The notes: generated by a model not told the origin, from the sequence alone. A stretch of 52,133 nt of DNA from Ignavibacteriota bacterium (GCA_003820375.1 RPQH01000024.1:1-52133), one strand, 5' to 3'; counted from the first letter of the stretch, positions 43,365 through 51,437 are shown. Program-made: numbers and translations.

Positions 43365-43399
43365 AGGAAGCCGCTTGATAAAAGCGGCTTCCTTTTTTT
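43365..43399. terminator. Terminator between the lipoprotein and ACMSD genes
   Basis: AGGAAGCCGCTT and AAGCGGCTTCCT arms (12 bp) around a 5-nt loop, then seven T residues, 14 nt past the lipoprotein stop. It lies in a converging gap. Confidence 0.92.
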
Positions 43400-43463
43400 A
43401 TAAAAAAATTAATTTTATTATAAAAAAATTAGAAAATAAATTTTAATACTTACTTACTTACTT

Positions 43464-44501
43464 TCAACCTTCCAACTTTTCAACCTTCAATCCAAGAAAC
43501 TCAGCGGCATTTTTCCATAACAGCTTATCCTTTACCTGGTCGGTAAGATCATACATCGATTCAATTAATTTACCCGGCTCATGCTCACCTAGCGGGAAGG
43601 GATAATCCGAACCCATCATTACCCTGTCTTCTCCTATCAGGTCAGTTAAAAACTGAAGTGCCATTTCATCATGCACTAATGAATCAAGATAAAACTTGCC
43701 AAGGTATTCACGGGGGTTAATACAATTATTAACAGCAACAAGGTCAGGGCGTACATTAAAGCCATGCTCAATCCTGCCAACAGTAAACGGGAACGAACCG
43801 CCGCCATGTGCAAAACATACTTTCAGATTAGGGAGACGGTCAAATACACAGCCAAATATCATTGAGCAAATTGCAAGTGATGTTTCGGCAGGCATACCTA
43901 CCAGCCACGGCAGCCAGTATTTTGACATCCTGTCTTTACCAAGCATGTCCCACGGATGTATAAACAATGCGGCATCAAGCTCTTCTGCTGCCTGGAAAAT
44001 TTCGAAAAGAGATTCGTCGTCTAAATTCTTGCCGTTAATATGTGTACCTATTTCAATGCCGTTCAAGCCAAGCTCCTTCACACATCTGTCTAGCTCTTTA
44101 ATAGATAACTCTACCGATTGCATAGGCAGTGTTCCAAGTCCAATAAACCTGTCCGGAAAATCTCTCACAACTCCTGCAATATGGTCATTCAGGAATCTGG
44201 CAAGGTCATATGTATGTTCCGGCTTTGCCCAGTAATTGAACATTACCGGCACGGTTGATAAAGCCTGCATTGTAACACCATGTGTATCACATTCTTTAAT
44301 TCTCACATTAGCATCCCATGAATTTTCCTGCACTTCGCGGAACACATCGCCATCTATCATCATTTTAGCTTTACAATCAGCATGATGTTCCATTTTTACA
44401 AACCCGCCATACCCATATTTCTCTTTCAGGTCAGGCCATTCTTTTGGCAGAATGTGCGTGTGTATATCTATTTTTTTTATTTCCTGTTTTCCTGCATCCA
44501 T
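43464..44501 (-). CDS. 2-amino-3-carboxymuconate-6-semialdehyde decarboxylase (ACMSD)
   Basis: 345 residues, an amidohydrolase-superfamily decarboxylase. The metal ligands and catalytic residues are in place: H14 and H16 (IDIHTHILP), H183 (FIHPWDM), H233 ([10 protein letters not shown]) and D300 ([10 protein letters not shown]). The spacing agrees, with a shift of 5-6, with my recollection of the Pseudomonas enzyme (H9, H11, H177, H228, D294). It removes CO2 from ACMS, the ring-cleavage product of 3-hydroxyanthranilate, giving 2-aminomuconate semialdehyde and so preventing spontaneous quinolinate formation. The dioxygenase gene is 242 bp upstream on the same strand with a tandem array between, so the two are probably one catabolic unit (the nbaC/nbaD pairing of other bacteria). 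Confidence 0.94.
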   Translation of the reverse strand: MDAGKQEIKKIDIHTHILPKEWPDLKEKYGYGGFVKMEHHADCKAKMMIDGDVFREVQENSWDANVRIKECDTHGVTMQALSTVPVMFNYWAKPEHTYDLARFLNDHIAGVVRDFPDRFIGLGTLPMQSVELSIKELDRCVKELGLNGIEIGTHINGKNLDDESLFEIFQAAEELDAALFIHPWDMLGKDRMSKYWLPWLVGMPAETSLAICSMIFGCVFDRLPNLKVCFAHGGGSFPFTVGRIEHGFNVRPDLVAVNNCINPREYLGKFYLDSLVHDEMALQFLTDLIGEDRVMMGSDYPFPLGEHEPGKLIESMYDLTDQVKDKLLWKNAAEFLGLKVEKLEG

Positions 44502-44655
44502 CTTGTAAAAAAAGTAATTAATTTTCTTGGGGCAAATCTTTCGCTAAAGACTAAAAGTTTATTTATATATCCCGTAATGATAACAGCCTTGCCTTTTTAT
44601 CATTACTTTGTATCCATCGCGTAAGTTCTCTCAATCACTTAAATTAACTTGTTTC

Positions 44656-44741
44656 AAACTTTATAAACTTTATGAACTTTATGAACTTTTTGAACTTTAT
44701 GAACTTTATGAACTTTATGAACTTTATGAACTTTATGAACT
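44656..44741 (-). repeat. 9-nt AACTTTATG tandem array abutting the dioxygenase stop codon
   Basis: About nine units of AACTTTATG (one AACTTTTTG variant) at an exact 9-nt period end 3 nt from the stop codon at 44744. Read on the plus strand the array encodes a Tyr-Glu-Leu repeat, which is a by-product rather than a gene. In the gene sense the unit is CATAAAGTT. Confidence 0.9.
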
Positions 44742-44743
44742 CA

Positions 44744-45256
44744 TTATTTCTTCGGTGGTTCCATCACATGCCCGCAATTCTTACAAGTTCTTTTATCTAT
44801 ATCATTATAAAATCTTTCAAAGATCGGAGGTAGCTGTGTTACGATATTATCCACTTTCACAAATTCCTCGTAAAGCTTATTGCCGCAGTTCTCACAGTAC
44901 CACTGGAAACCATCAAGCTCATTATCATCACGTTTTCTTTCAACCACCATGCCGATAGTATTTGCCAGACGCTGCGGCGAATGAGGTATATGCGGCGGAA
45001 GATAGAACATTTCACCCTGCTTTATATTAATGTCTTTTGGTTTACCATCATCAATTATTTTAACAGTGATATCACCTTCTACCTGGTAAAAGAATTCAGC
45101 ACCTTCATCAAAATGATAATCTTTTCTTGCATTGGGTCCGCCAACTACCATAACTATTAAGTCACCATCTACAACACATTGATTACCAACAGGGGGCTTT
45201 AGCAAATGACGGTGTTCTTCAACCCATTTCTGCAAATTAAACGGAGGATTTACCAT
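44744..45256 (-). CDS. 3-hydroxyanthranilate 3,4-dioxygenase
   Basis: 170 residues, a cupin of the bacterial type. Iron ligands are H48, E54 (YHFDEGAEFF) and H92 (PPHIPHSP); the substrate-side Arg residues are in PNARKDYH and SPQRLANT. The C-terminal rubredoxin-like metal site is intact: C121-x2-C124 (WYCENCG) and C158-x2-C161 (RTCKNCG), as in the Cupriavidus enzyme and absent in the animal one. It opens the ring of 3-hydroxyanthranilate with O2 to give ACMS. It lies upstream of the ACMS decarboxylase and on the same strand as kmo and kynU about 7 kb away. Confidence 0.96.
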   Translation of the reverse strand: MVNPPFNLQKWVEEHRHLLKPPVGNQCVVDGDLIVMVVGGPNARKDYHFDEGAEFFYQVEGDITVKIIDDGKPKDINIKQGEMFYLPPHIPHSPQRLANTIGMVVERKRDDNELDGFQWYCENCGNKLYEEFVKVDNIVTQLPPIFERFYNDIDKRTCKNCGHVMEPPKK

Positions 45257-45360
45257 GATATTTCTCCTATTATTTTTTGTTAAACTTATACTTACCGGTT
45301 TAAATTGATAACACCAAATAATAAAATAATAGTTCGTTCGTTTTTTTCTTCCGGCTTTTT

Positions 45361-45442
45361 ACTCATCCTATGACTATACTTATTAAATACATAAATAGAT
45401 AAAAGATTACATGATTTTATTTTACGTAGTCATAGGATGAGT
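45361..45442. repeat. 16-bp inverted repeat ACTCATCCTATGACTA
   Basis: ACTCATCCTATGACTA (45361-45376) and its exact complement (45427-45442) flank a 50-nt AT-rich loop, just downstream of the DUF899 gene. It may be a small mobile hairpin or an extended terminator; there is no T run, so the former is favoured. Confidence 0.6.
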
Positions 45443-45452
45443 AGTTTACACT

Positions 45453-46154
45453 TCACTCATTACCATTTTCCTGAGCCGGGAGCATATCGAAGAAATGCCA
45501 TACACTGCAGAAATAATCTCCGGGTCCGAAAAATGTTTTTGATACTCTTTCAATCTTTCCGTTCTCATCTTTATGGAAGACCGAAGCACCCGGCCAGTAA
45601 CCGTCTTTCTCAGTTACATATCCCATATCTTTCGTGAAACCGGAATCTTTAGCTGAGTACATATTAAACTTCCATCCTCTTGATTCGGAAAAACTTTTCT
45701 GAACATCCGGTGCATCAGGTGATACTAATGCGAAAGCTGCTTTCTTTTCTATATGGGGATAAATTCCGTTAAAGCCGTCTGCCCACATTGTACAGTATGA
45801 ACATGCTTTGCCCATGTTATGTATGACAATTAAATCCTGCTTATCACCAAACAAATCAGATAGCTTAATATCGTTGTTGTCCCTGTCTTTTAAAATATAA
45901 TCTTCTGCAATTTCCATCTTTGCCATTTTAGAAAGAACCTTCAGCATCTTTTTTCTTTTTTCCGTTATTTCATTCTCTAATTCATAAAGCTTTTTCTCAA
46001 GTTCTTTAGGTGTTTTATCCTTTTTATGTTTTTCTTTTTTATCTTTATCCTTTATATCTTTTTCTTTTTTATCTTTATCCTTTATATCTTTTTCTTTTTT
46101 ATCTTTATGCTTTTTGTCTTTTTCGTCTTTGTGCTTTTTATCTTCTTTTTCCAT
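45453..46154 (-). CDS. DUF899 thioredoxin-like protein with a Lys-rich repeat N-terminus
   Basis: 233 residues. From about residue 60 the protein is a DUF899 (AhpC/TSA-like, thioredoxin fold) domain: LIVIHNMGKACSYCTMWADGFNG, FALVSPDAPDVQKSF, RGWKFNMYSAKDSGF and GPGDYFCSVWHFFDMLP. The CSYC pair resembles a redox CxxC. Residues 1-50 are a low-complexity run of Lys, Asp and Glu built on an 11-residue unit (KEKDIKDKDKK) in DNA that is a 33-nt repeat (about 46019-46130). The tail could be a replication-slippage product, and an internal start near residue 45 would remove it. No operon partner is evident, although the dioxygenase lies upstream of the next gene on the same strand. Confidence 0.8.
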   Translation of the reverse strand: MEKEDKKHKDEKDKKHKDKKEKDIKDKDKKEKDIKDKDKKEKHKKDKTPKELEKKLYELENEITEKRKKMLKVLSKMAKMEIAEDYILKDRDNNDIKLSDLFGDKQDLIVIHNMGKACSYCTMWADGFNGIYPHIEKKAAFALVSPDAPDVQKSFSESRGWKFNMYSAKDSGFTKDMGYVTEKDGYWPGASVFHKDENGKIERVSKTFFGPGDYFCSVWHFFDMLPAQENGNE

Positions 46155-46261
46155 TATACTTATTTTTAAATTTTTATGATTTAGTTATATATTCTATTAA
46201 TAAACTGGTGATAGCAGTAACTATAAAAATAAGTTATTGATAATCCAATAGCAATAAGTTC

Positions 46262-46334
46262 TTTAAGTTTGTTAAGTTTGTTAAGTTTGTTAAGTTTGTT
46301 AAGTTTGTTAAGTTTGTTAAGTTTGTTAAGTTTA
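46262..46334 (+). repeat. 9-nt AAGTTTGTT tandem array
   Basis: Eight units of AAGTTTGTT at a perfect 9-nt period, the same unit as at the histidine-kinase stop codon (5484-5535), here in a gene-free gap (46155-46492). Uniform units suggest recent expansion. Confidence 0.92.
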
Positions 46335-46385
46335 TAGTGTACTATGAGTTATTTGAGATAGGTTAATTGAATGTACTCTATACTC

Positions 46386-46447
46386 TGCCAGTGTCCTCGA
46401 TTTATACTTATTTCTGAATTACAGAACATCCATGAGAGACACTGGCA
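46386..46447. mobile_element. 62-bp element with 10-bp terminal inverted repeats, copy 1
   Basis: Starts TGCCAGTGTC and ends GACACTGGCA. Its reverse complement matches the 62-bp element at 51231-51292 at most positions, including the interior CTCATGGATGTTCT and AATCGAGGACACTGGCA. Exact length and ends are kept, as expected for a small non-autonomous mobile element; no target-site duplication is evident. Confidence 0.7.
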
Positions 46448-46492
46448 GTACGAAAGATACTCTATACACTCCCGCATTCTATGCACTTATTT

Positions 46493-46921
46493 TCATATCA
46501 TTTTTTGCAAAGCCAAAATTAAGTTTGTTGAGTGCTCTCTTATCATAAGGTTTTCACCTATACCATATGCAAATATTATCATTAAATAACAGAGGCAAAT
46601 CAAACATACTATTATATTCAACGGTTTCAATTTTAATGCAAACATGCTGATAAGCTTTCCCGCTTCCACCTTTAAATTTATATCTAATAATGGAATAAGA
46701 TTTATTGCTAATGCAATAAACGGCAGAAAAATTACACCAATATCAATAATGAAATTGGAGAAAGTATAATGTACGGGGTCAAACAAAAAACCGTGTCCCA
46801 TTCCATATTTTAACAGAACGGCAATAAAGAAATAAGTGGATGGAAGAATTAATATTAATCCTGCCAGACCGAAAATTTTGTATCTATCCTTTTGTTTTGT
46901 ATTCATATCTGCGTCTCCCAT
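46493..46921 (-). CDS. Small polytopic membrane protein
   Basis: 142 residues with four predicted membrane helices (about 15-37 FGLAGLILILPSTYFFIAVL, 50-75, 85-105 and 112-130). A basic N-terminus (NTKQKDRYK) and a short C-terminal tail are exposed. There are no signature motifs. It is 123 bp downstream of the DUF4173-like gene and may be the last gene of that membrane operon. Function is unknown. Confidence 0.6.
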   Translation of the reverse strand: MGDADMNTKQKDRYKIFGLAGLILILPSTYFFIAVLLKYGMGHGFLFDPVHYTFSNFIIDIGVIFLPFIALAINLIPLLDINLKVEAGKLISMFALKLKPLNIIVCLICLCYLMIIFAYGIGENLMIREHSTNLILALQKMI

Positions 46922-47044
46922 TATATTAAAGTTTTAGTTTCAGATAATTTGTAAACTTGATAAATCTTGCAAACTTGATAAACTCTATAAATCCAAAAAC
47001 CTCAATGAACTCAATGAACCAGCCGGGTTTATACCATGTCTTCT

Positions 47045-48616
47045 TCACTTTTGAACCCTTTCAAATGTATTATTTTTAAAATAATTATTTACCTTTTCAT
47101 CTGAATAATTCCATGAGAGCCACGTGTATAATTCATGCTCATCAATAAAATTTTGTTTTCGTTCTTCAAGCTCTTTAAGTCCATTCACATAATCTATTCT
47201 CCATCCTGATTTCATTTTTACTTCCTTATCGAATAATTCTTTATTTTCATAAAGGACAGGCAGTGCCGCATCTGATAGCTCCAGTAAATACAACAGGTCT
47301 ATCTGGCTTTTATCGGGATTCTGAAGATTAAACTTTGCAATATTTTCATCCCAGTTGACAGAACCCATTAATATCATTACTAAGAATACGGCAAGACTGT
47401 TAACTTTTATTAGATAAAATAAAGTTTTCTTTTTGTAAATCTTAATAAACATTGATATTAAGCCAATAAATGTAAGGGTCAGGAAAATCATCACTCCCAC
47501 TCTCTTAGGCGAGAGTGCATAGTAATATTCTATATAATAATAATTACGAAGGGCAACAGATACAGCCATTACTGCGTTTTGAAATATCCAGAGATACGCC
47601 CCGTATTTCAGTACTTTATTCTTTGAATAAAAATTTATATTTCCCCGGAAGAAATAAAGCAGTATTGTCATTGATAACACTATGCTGAATATCAGGTAAT
47701 AAGTACCGTTGTGTACATAATAAGCAAGGTTACCCACCTGTGATGAATCGAAGCCAAACCAGACAAAGCTTATATCAATAATGTTTAATATTAAGAGAAG
47801 CAGGTTTACCATTACAATCAAAATTAATCCAATCCTGTATTCAGTTAAAAGCGAGGTCATTTTATAAGGGAAAAATCCTTTAAATTTCTTTCCCATTTCA
47901 TTTTTTTCATCAGCATGTGTAACTAATTTCCTGTATTTATCACGTATTAAATTATTTAAATAACTTAAATCTATTTTTACAAAGACTTTTATGTTACGTT
48001 TATAAATAATGCCTGATACTAAAAATAATCCAAAGAAGATGAAAGCAATTCTTTTAAAGGGATAATTAATAAAAATATCATTCAAATAAATTCCGACATA
48101 ATCCCAGAATGAATTTGAATAACTGTTAAATGTTGGATTGGAAAATGCGTAAATTCCATAAAATATTAAAAAAACTGCCAGTGGTATTATAGTTAGGCGT
48201 AATGCTTTAAAGAGTTTCGCAACATTTTTGTGTTCATCTATAGCTGAGTTAACAGCATCAAGTGCATTAACGGGAAACATTGTATAACTTGCAAGGGACG
48301 TTAGAGTGGAAGAAATCACAGACCTTAGCTGTGACTGGTGAATAAAACCCACTGTCACTATGCAGGATAATATTAAGCTGAACTTGCTGAAACCTGAATT
48401 ATTTATTATTACCATGACACCGGAATATATAACTGCAATCAATGAATAAACTACATTCCTGCTGATGGCGGAGTCTTTATTAATGATATATGTAATTAAA
48501 CAGAGCAGTATGACAAATACAGTGATGTTTAATCCCATCTTTTCATTCCAGAAAATGAAGTTGAATAAGATGGTCAATGCTGCTATTGAAAGATATATTT
48601 TTGATTTGAGAGTCAT
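47045..48616 (-). CDS. DUF4173/DUF4153-like multi-pass membrane protein
   Basis: 523 residues with about 11 membrane helices in residues 1-420 and a C-terminal soluble part of about 95 residues (INWDENIAKFNLQNP to YLLELSDAALPVLYENKELFD). The segment YYIEYYYALSPKRVGVMIFLTLTFIGLISMFIKI resembles the conserved core of DUF4173 proteins, as does VNWDENIAKFN. Such proteins are often adjacent to small winged-helix regulators, as here. Its biochemical role is unknown. It probably belongs to the operon starting at 51002, with a 103-bp gap to the preceding gene. Confidence 0.7.
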   Translation of the reverse strand: MTLKSKIYLSIAALTILFNFIFWNEKMGLNITVFVILLCLITYIINKDSAISRNVVYSLIAVIYSGVMVIINNSGFSKFSLILSCIVTVGFIHQSQLRSVISSTLTSLASYTMFPVNALDAVNSAIDEHKNVAKLFKALRLTIIPLAVFLIFYGIYAFSNPTFNSYSNSFWDYVGIYLNDIFINYPFKRIAFIFFGLFLVSGIIYKRNIKVFVKIDLSYLNNLIRDKYRKLVTHADEKNEMGKKFKGFFPYKMTSLLTEYRIGLILIVMVNLLLLILNIIDISFVWFGFDSSQVGNLAYYVHNGTYYLIFSIVLSMTILLYFFRGNINFYSKNKVLKYGAYLWIFQNAVMAVSVALRNYYYIEYYYALSPKRVGVMIFLTLTFIGLISMFIKIYKKKTLFYLIKVNSLAVFLVMILMGSVNWDENIAKFNLQNPDKSQIDLLYLLELSDAALPVLYENKELFDKEVKMKSGWRIDYVNGLKELEERKQNFIDEHELYTWLSWNYSDEKVNNYFKNNTFERVQK

Positions 48617-48719
48617 ATTAGTTAAGATTTAATTAATTACAATTATTTACTCTACGATGAAAACAGGAAGTATTTAAGAATTACAAAATCAAATAATTAT
48701 TAATATTAAATGAATTCTT

Positions 48720-49448
48720 TTAATCATTATAAAAATAATACCAATTATTAGAGACCTTCTGCCATTTCTGATTATGTTTTAGAGCACTTTCATTTTCTGT
48801 ATAAGTATAACCGCTAGCTGACCCGATGAAACCCCCAATCACTACGGTAAATCGATTATTCCATAAGCTAAAACTACCGGCACACATTTCTTGAAGATAC
48901 CTGTTAAACTGCTCATACTTTACAATTGAAATTCCGTTATCTTCGAGATATTTTTTATAATATAAATGCTTACCAGATTTATCTGTTTTCAATGAATCCC
49001 GTTCATCATCAGATACTGTAAAATTGTTAACAGATATACGTGCACAGCTTGTACTTGTCATCTCATATATTTTATTATAACTTTTTATTTCACATAAATA
49101 ATTATTCAGCTTCTCTTCATGATATTTGAAAAATACGTAATTTGCTGCTGAAAGCTGCATTTTATAAGTGACAAAAAAGAGAACAATAAAAATTAATGAT
49201 ACTACCGGCACAAAAAACCTAAGCTTATTGTTTTTTTCCTCATTAACATATAATATAATGCTGGCAACCAAAATAACGAAAGAAATAAAATGGAATAACA
49301 GAACAAACAAAATAGTCAAAGGATACAATAATCTTAAAAAGAATACCGTATATATAAACGGAGCTATTAAAGAACAGGATACTAATGTTAAATAGAACCG
49401 TTTACTATTTGTAATTATAATATTGCTTATTTGTAAAACCAAAACCAT
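48720..49448 (-). CDS. Membrane protein, second of a duplicated pair
   Basis: 242 residues. About four membrane helices (residues 18-115: FYLTLVSCSLIAPFIYTVFFL, LYPLTILFVLLFHFISFVIL, and so on) are followed by an extracytoplasmic or cytoplasmic domain of about 125 residues that begins ANYVFFKYHEEKLNNYLCEI and ends KVSNNWYYFYND. This order and several residues match the upstream neighbour, so the two arose by duplication. The genes overlap by 22 bases, which implies strict co-expression. I recognise no family. Confidence 0.65.
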   Translation of the reverse strand: MVLVLQISNIIITNSKRFYLTLVSCSLIAPFIYTVFFLRLLYPLTILFVLLFHFISFVILVASIILYVNEEKNNKLRFFVPVVSLIFIVLFFVTYKMQLSAANYVFFKYHEEKLNNYLCEIKSYNKIYEMTSTSCARISVNNFTVSDDERDSLKTDKSGKHLYYKKYLEDNGISIVKYEQFNRYLQEMCAGSFSLWNNRFTVVIGGFIGSASGYTYTENESALKHNQKWQKVSNNWYYFYND

Positions 49449-50089
49449 TTATCTCCTACTCTATTCCACACTTTTGCATAACATGGGGGCTGAACGTCTT
49501 CACAATACACATACCCGCTTTCCCCAATAACCCAACCCTCAATTGTAAGATATGTTTCATCATCTAATGTAATAAAACTGTACACGCCGGTATCTGAAAG
49601 ACCTTTCTCAATCAATTCAAACTTTTGAATATAAATTATTTTTTCTTCAGGGGTTGCAGTTGTATCCAAAGAACCATTATAAGATTCCGACGCTTCTTCT
49701 TTAAACTTTGTATATTTATCCAGATATTGACTTGCTTTTTCATTTACCCGTAAAGAATGTATCTCTTTAAAAGAAGAAAGCTCAGAAATTAATTTAGTTA
49801 GTTCAGTTTCCCTGTATTTAAAATAAAGGTTATTGGCGGTTTGCATCTGGTAATGACGTGTAAAAAGAAATATAGAAACTGCTGCTAACGATATAAATGT
49901 AATTACAATTTTCTTTCTTGTATCATGAGATACTATAAAATATACCGTCAGGAATATAACCAAACCTAATAAAGAAAAACCACATATAGGAAAAAACCAC
50001 AAAAAACTAATCGCCGTCTGGAAAATAGTTGTATATATATATGGTATGATAATCGATAGACCTATTAAATATATTAATACTGTTTTCAT
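49427..50089 (-). CDS. Membrane protein, first of a duplicated pair
   Basis: 220 residues. Three to four membrane helices (about 5-25, 30-50, 58-80) precede a soluble domain that starts ANNLYFKYRETELTKLISEL and ends KVWNRVGDKWFWFYK, parallel to the same features in the next gene. The hydrophobic half is shorter by about 20 residues than in the paralogue. Its ATG shares a base with the stop codon of the winged-helix regulator (TAATG), so translation is coupled. A sensor or partner role for the regulator is plausible but not shown. Confidence 0.65.
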   Translation of the reverse strand: MKTVLIYLIGLSIIIPYIYTTIFQTAISFLWFFPICGFSLLGLVIFLTVYFIVSHDTRKKIVITFISLAAVSIFLFTRHYQMQTANNLYFKYRETELTKLISELSSFKEIHSLRVNEKASQYLDKYTKFKEEASESYNGSLDTTATPEEKIIYIQKFELIEKGLSDTGVYSFITLDDETYLTIEGWVIGESGYVYCEDVQPPCYAKVWNRVGDKWFWFYK

Positions 50090-50388
50090 TAACTTGATGA
50101 GCTGATTAATTTTTCAAGTGCGTCTAAATGATCTTTAAATTCTCTTCTGCCCTTTTCGGTAACGGAGTAAGTGGTATTAGGTTTTTTCCCGATAAATTTC
50201 TTGTTTACTTTTATGTATTTATTTTTTTCAAGGGTTGCTATATGACTTGCCAGGTTGCCGTCTGTCACTTCCAGCATTTCCTTCAGTGTATTGAAATCAA
50301 CGCTTTCATTGACCATCAATAACGACATTACCCCCAGCCGGATGCGGCTTTCGAAGAGCTTGTTAATATTTATTATTATTTCTTTCAT
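50089..50388 (-). CDS. Winged-helix DNA-binding regulator (ArsR/MarR-like, PF13601 type)
   Basis: 99 residues. The sequence INKLFESRIRLGVMSLLMVN, followed by VDFNTLKEMLEVTDGNLASHIATLEKNKYIKVNKKFIGKKPNTTYSVTEKGRREF, is the standard HTH_27 (winged helix) fold of small regulators that bind as dimers, with the recognition helix in TDGNLASHIATLE. It has no sensor domain, so a ligand or partner protein must supply the signal. It overlaps the upstream membrane gene by 4 bases and the downstream one by one base. Such regulators commonly control their own operon of membrane proteins. Confidence 0.88.
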   Translation of the reverse strand: MKEIIININKLFESRIRLGVMSLLMVNESVDFNTLKEMLEVTDGNLASHIATLEKNKYIKVNKKFIGKKPNTTYSVTEKGRREFKDHLDALEKLISSSS

Positions 50389-51002
50389 TTCTCGTTCGTC
50401 ATATACATTATTGTTCCGTAAATGATATTGAGGACACCAAATGCAATTGCCCAGAAATGAATTGCATAATCAACATAAAACAATGATATCAATCCAACCA
50501 CCAGTTCAGATATACCGAGATACTTCACCTGGCTTAATGTATATTTTGAAGCATTGATAAGAGCTAAGCCGTAAAAAATTATCATTGAAGGTACAAGCAG
50601 GTTAAGATACAAATTATACAATAAAAACAGGCAGAACACTCCGCCGGTAATTAAAGGTATAAAAAGATTTACCAATAGCCGTCTTGCAGAAACACTCCAT
50701 AATGGCTGCCCTTTTTTCTTTGCTTTAAGCGATGTGAAAAATATTGCAGCGGCAAATGCAAGTATAACTGTAACAGCACCTATGATAATCAGTTCAATGA
50801 TTGTTCTTTCCAGAACGGCGTAAGTATATGGCTCTGTAACGGAAGCAGTAGTCCTGTAAAAAAATACTGATGCAATTAACCCTATGATACCTGCACTGAT
50901 ACCCGATAAGCCGCTGAGTGAAATAAAGGTAGATGATCTTTCCATCAAAGACCTTATCTCGGTTAGATTGTTTAGATGTTCCTGATTTTTATCCATATGC
51001 AT
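50385..51002 (-). CDS. Membrane protein, first gene of the winged-helix operon
   Basis: 205 residues with six membrane helices: two at about 32-52 and 67-95 (the second IELIIIGAVTVILAFAAAIFF), then four packed at about 105-200 ending AIHFWAIAFGVLNIIYGTIMY. The N-terminus (MDKNQEHLNNLTEIRSLMERS) is cytoplasmic and charged. It precedes the winged-helix gene with a 4-base overlap, an arrangement I know from other Bacteroidota genomes, where it is annotated only as hypothetical. It probably forms a membrane complex with the genes that follow. Confidence 0.7.
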   Translation of the reverse strand: MHMDKNQEHLNNLTEIRSLMERSSTFISLSGLSGISAGIIGLIASVFFYRTTASVTEPYTYAVLERTIIELIIIGAVTVILAFAAAIFFTSLKAKKKGQPLWSVSARRLLVNLFIPLITGGVFCLFLLYNLYLNLLVPSMIIFYGLALINASKYTLSQVKYLGISELVVGLISLFYVDYAIHFWAIAFGVLNIIYGTIMYMTNEK

Positions 51003-51062
51003 TTTAAATTTTTAGCAAAAAGTACTTTGCACCACAAAGTTAAGATAAAAAAATTGATTTGT

Positions 51063-51175
51063 CAAGAGTTAGAGAGTTGGAGAGTTAGAGAGTTAGAGTG
51101 TTAGAGTGTTAGAGTGTTAGAGTGTTGAAGTGTTGGAGTGTTGGAGTGATTGAGTGTTGGAGTGTTGGAGAGTTA
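51063..51175. repeat. 8-9-nt GAGTTAGA/AGTGTTGG array upstream of the membrane operon
   Basis: Twelve or more units, first GAGAGTTAG/GAGAGTTGG and then AGTGTTAG/AGTGTTGG at an 8-nt period. It lies about 60 bp upstream of the operon start at 51002. Confidence 0.88.
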
Positions 51176-51193
51176 AAATATTTATAATTAACC

Positions 51194-51331
51194 CAATGCT
51201 TCTAATCTTCAATAACCGAAGAGCGTGTTCTGCCAGTGTCTCTCATGGATGTTCTATAATTACAGAATTATTTTTAATCGAGGACACTGGCAGTACATCA
51301 ATTTTCCAAATATTGAAGATTAGAAACATTG
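51194..51331. mobile_element. 62-bp element copy 2 nested in a 21-bp inverted repeat
   Basis: The 62-bp element occupies 51231-51292 (TGCCAGTGTC to GACACTGGCA), inverted relative to copy 1. Around it, CAATGCTTCTAATCTTCAATA (51194) and its complement ending at 51331 form 21-bp arms with one mismatch. The layers suggest insertion of one palindromic element into another. Confidence 0.7.
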
Positions 51332-51420
51332 TGCACCTGTAAATCCTCCAATTCTTCATTCTTAATTCTTCATTGAACATAATCCCTTGGCAAACAACCA
51401 TTGTAAATCCTCCAGTCATC

Positions 51421-51437
51421 TTAAGCTGACGCTTGTG
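51421..51437. repeat. Third copy of the TTAAnnTGACGC motif
   Basis: TTAAGCTGACGCTTGTG matches the motif at 42-58 and 207-223 with few changes. Between 51332 and 51570 nothing else is recognisable apart from AAT-rich sequence with GTTAATCTAAGTT-type repeats. Confidence 0.4.

Noticed and set aside
44608..44958. Plus-strand ORF with a Tyr-Glu-Leu repeat peptide
   Set aside because: It is a translation of the 9-nt array and the antisense of the dioxygenase gene, which is a convincing full-length enzyme.
46386..46447. Simple intrinsic terminator
   Set aside because: There is no T run, the 10-bp stem has a 42-nt interior, and the whole 62 bp is repeated at 51231 in a non-terminal context.
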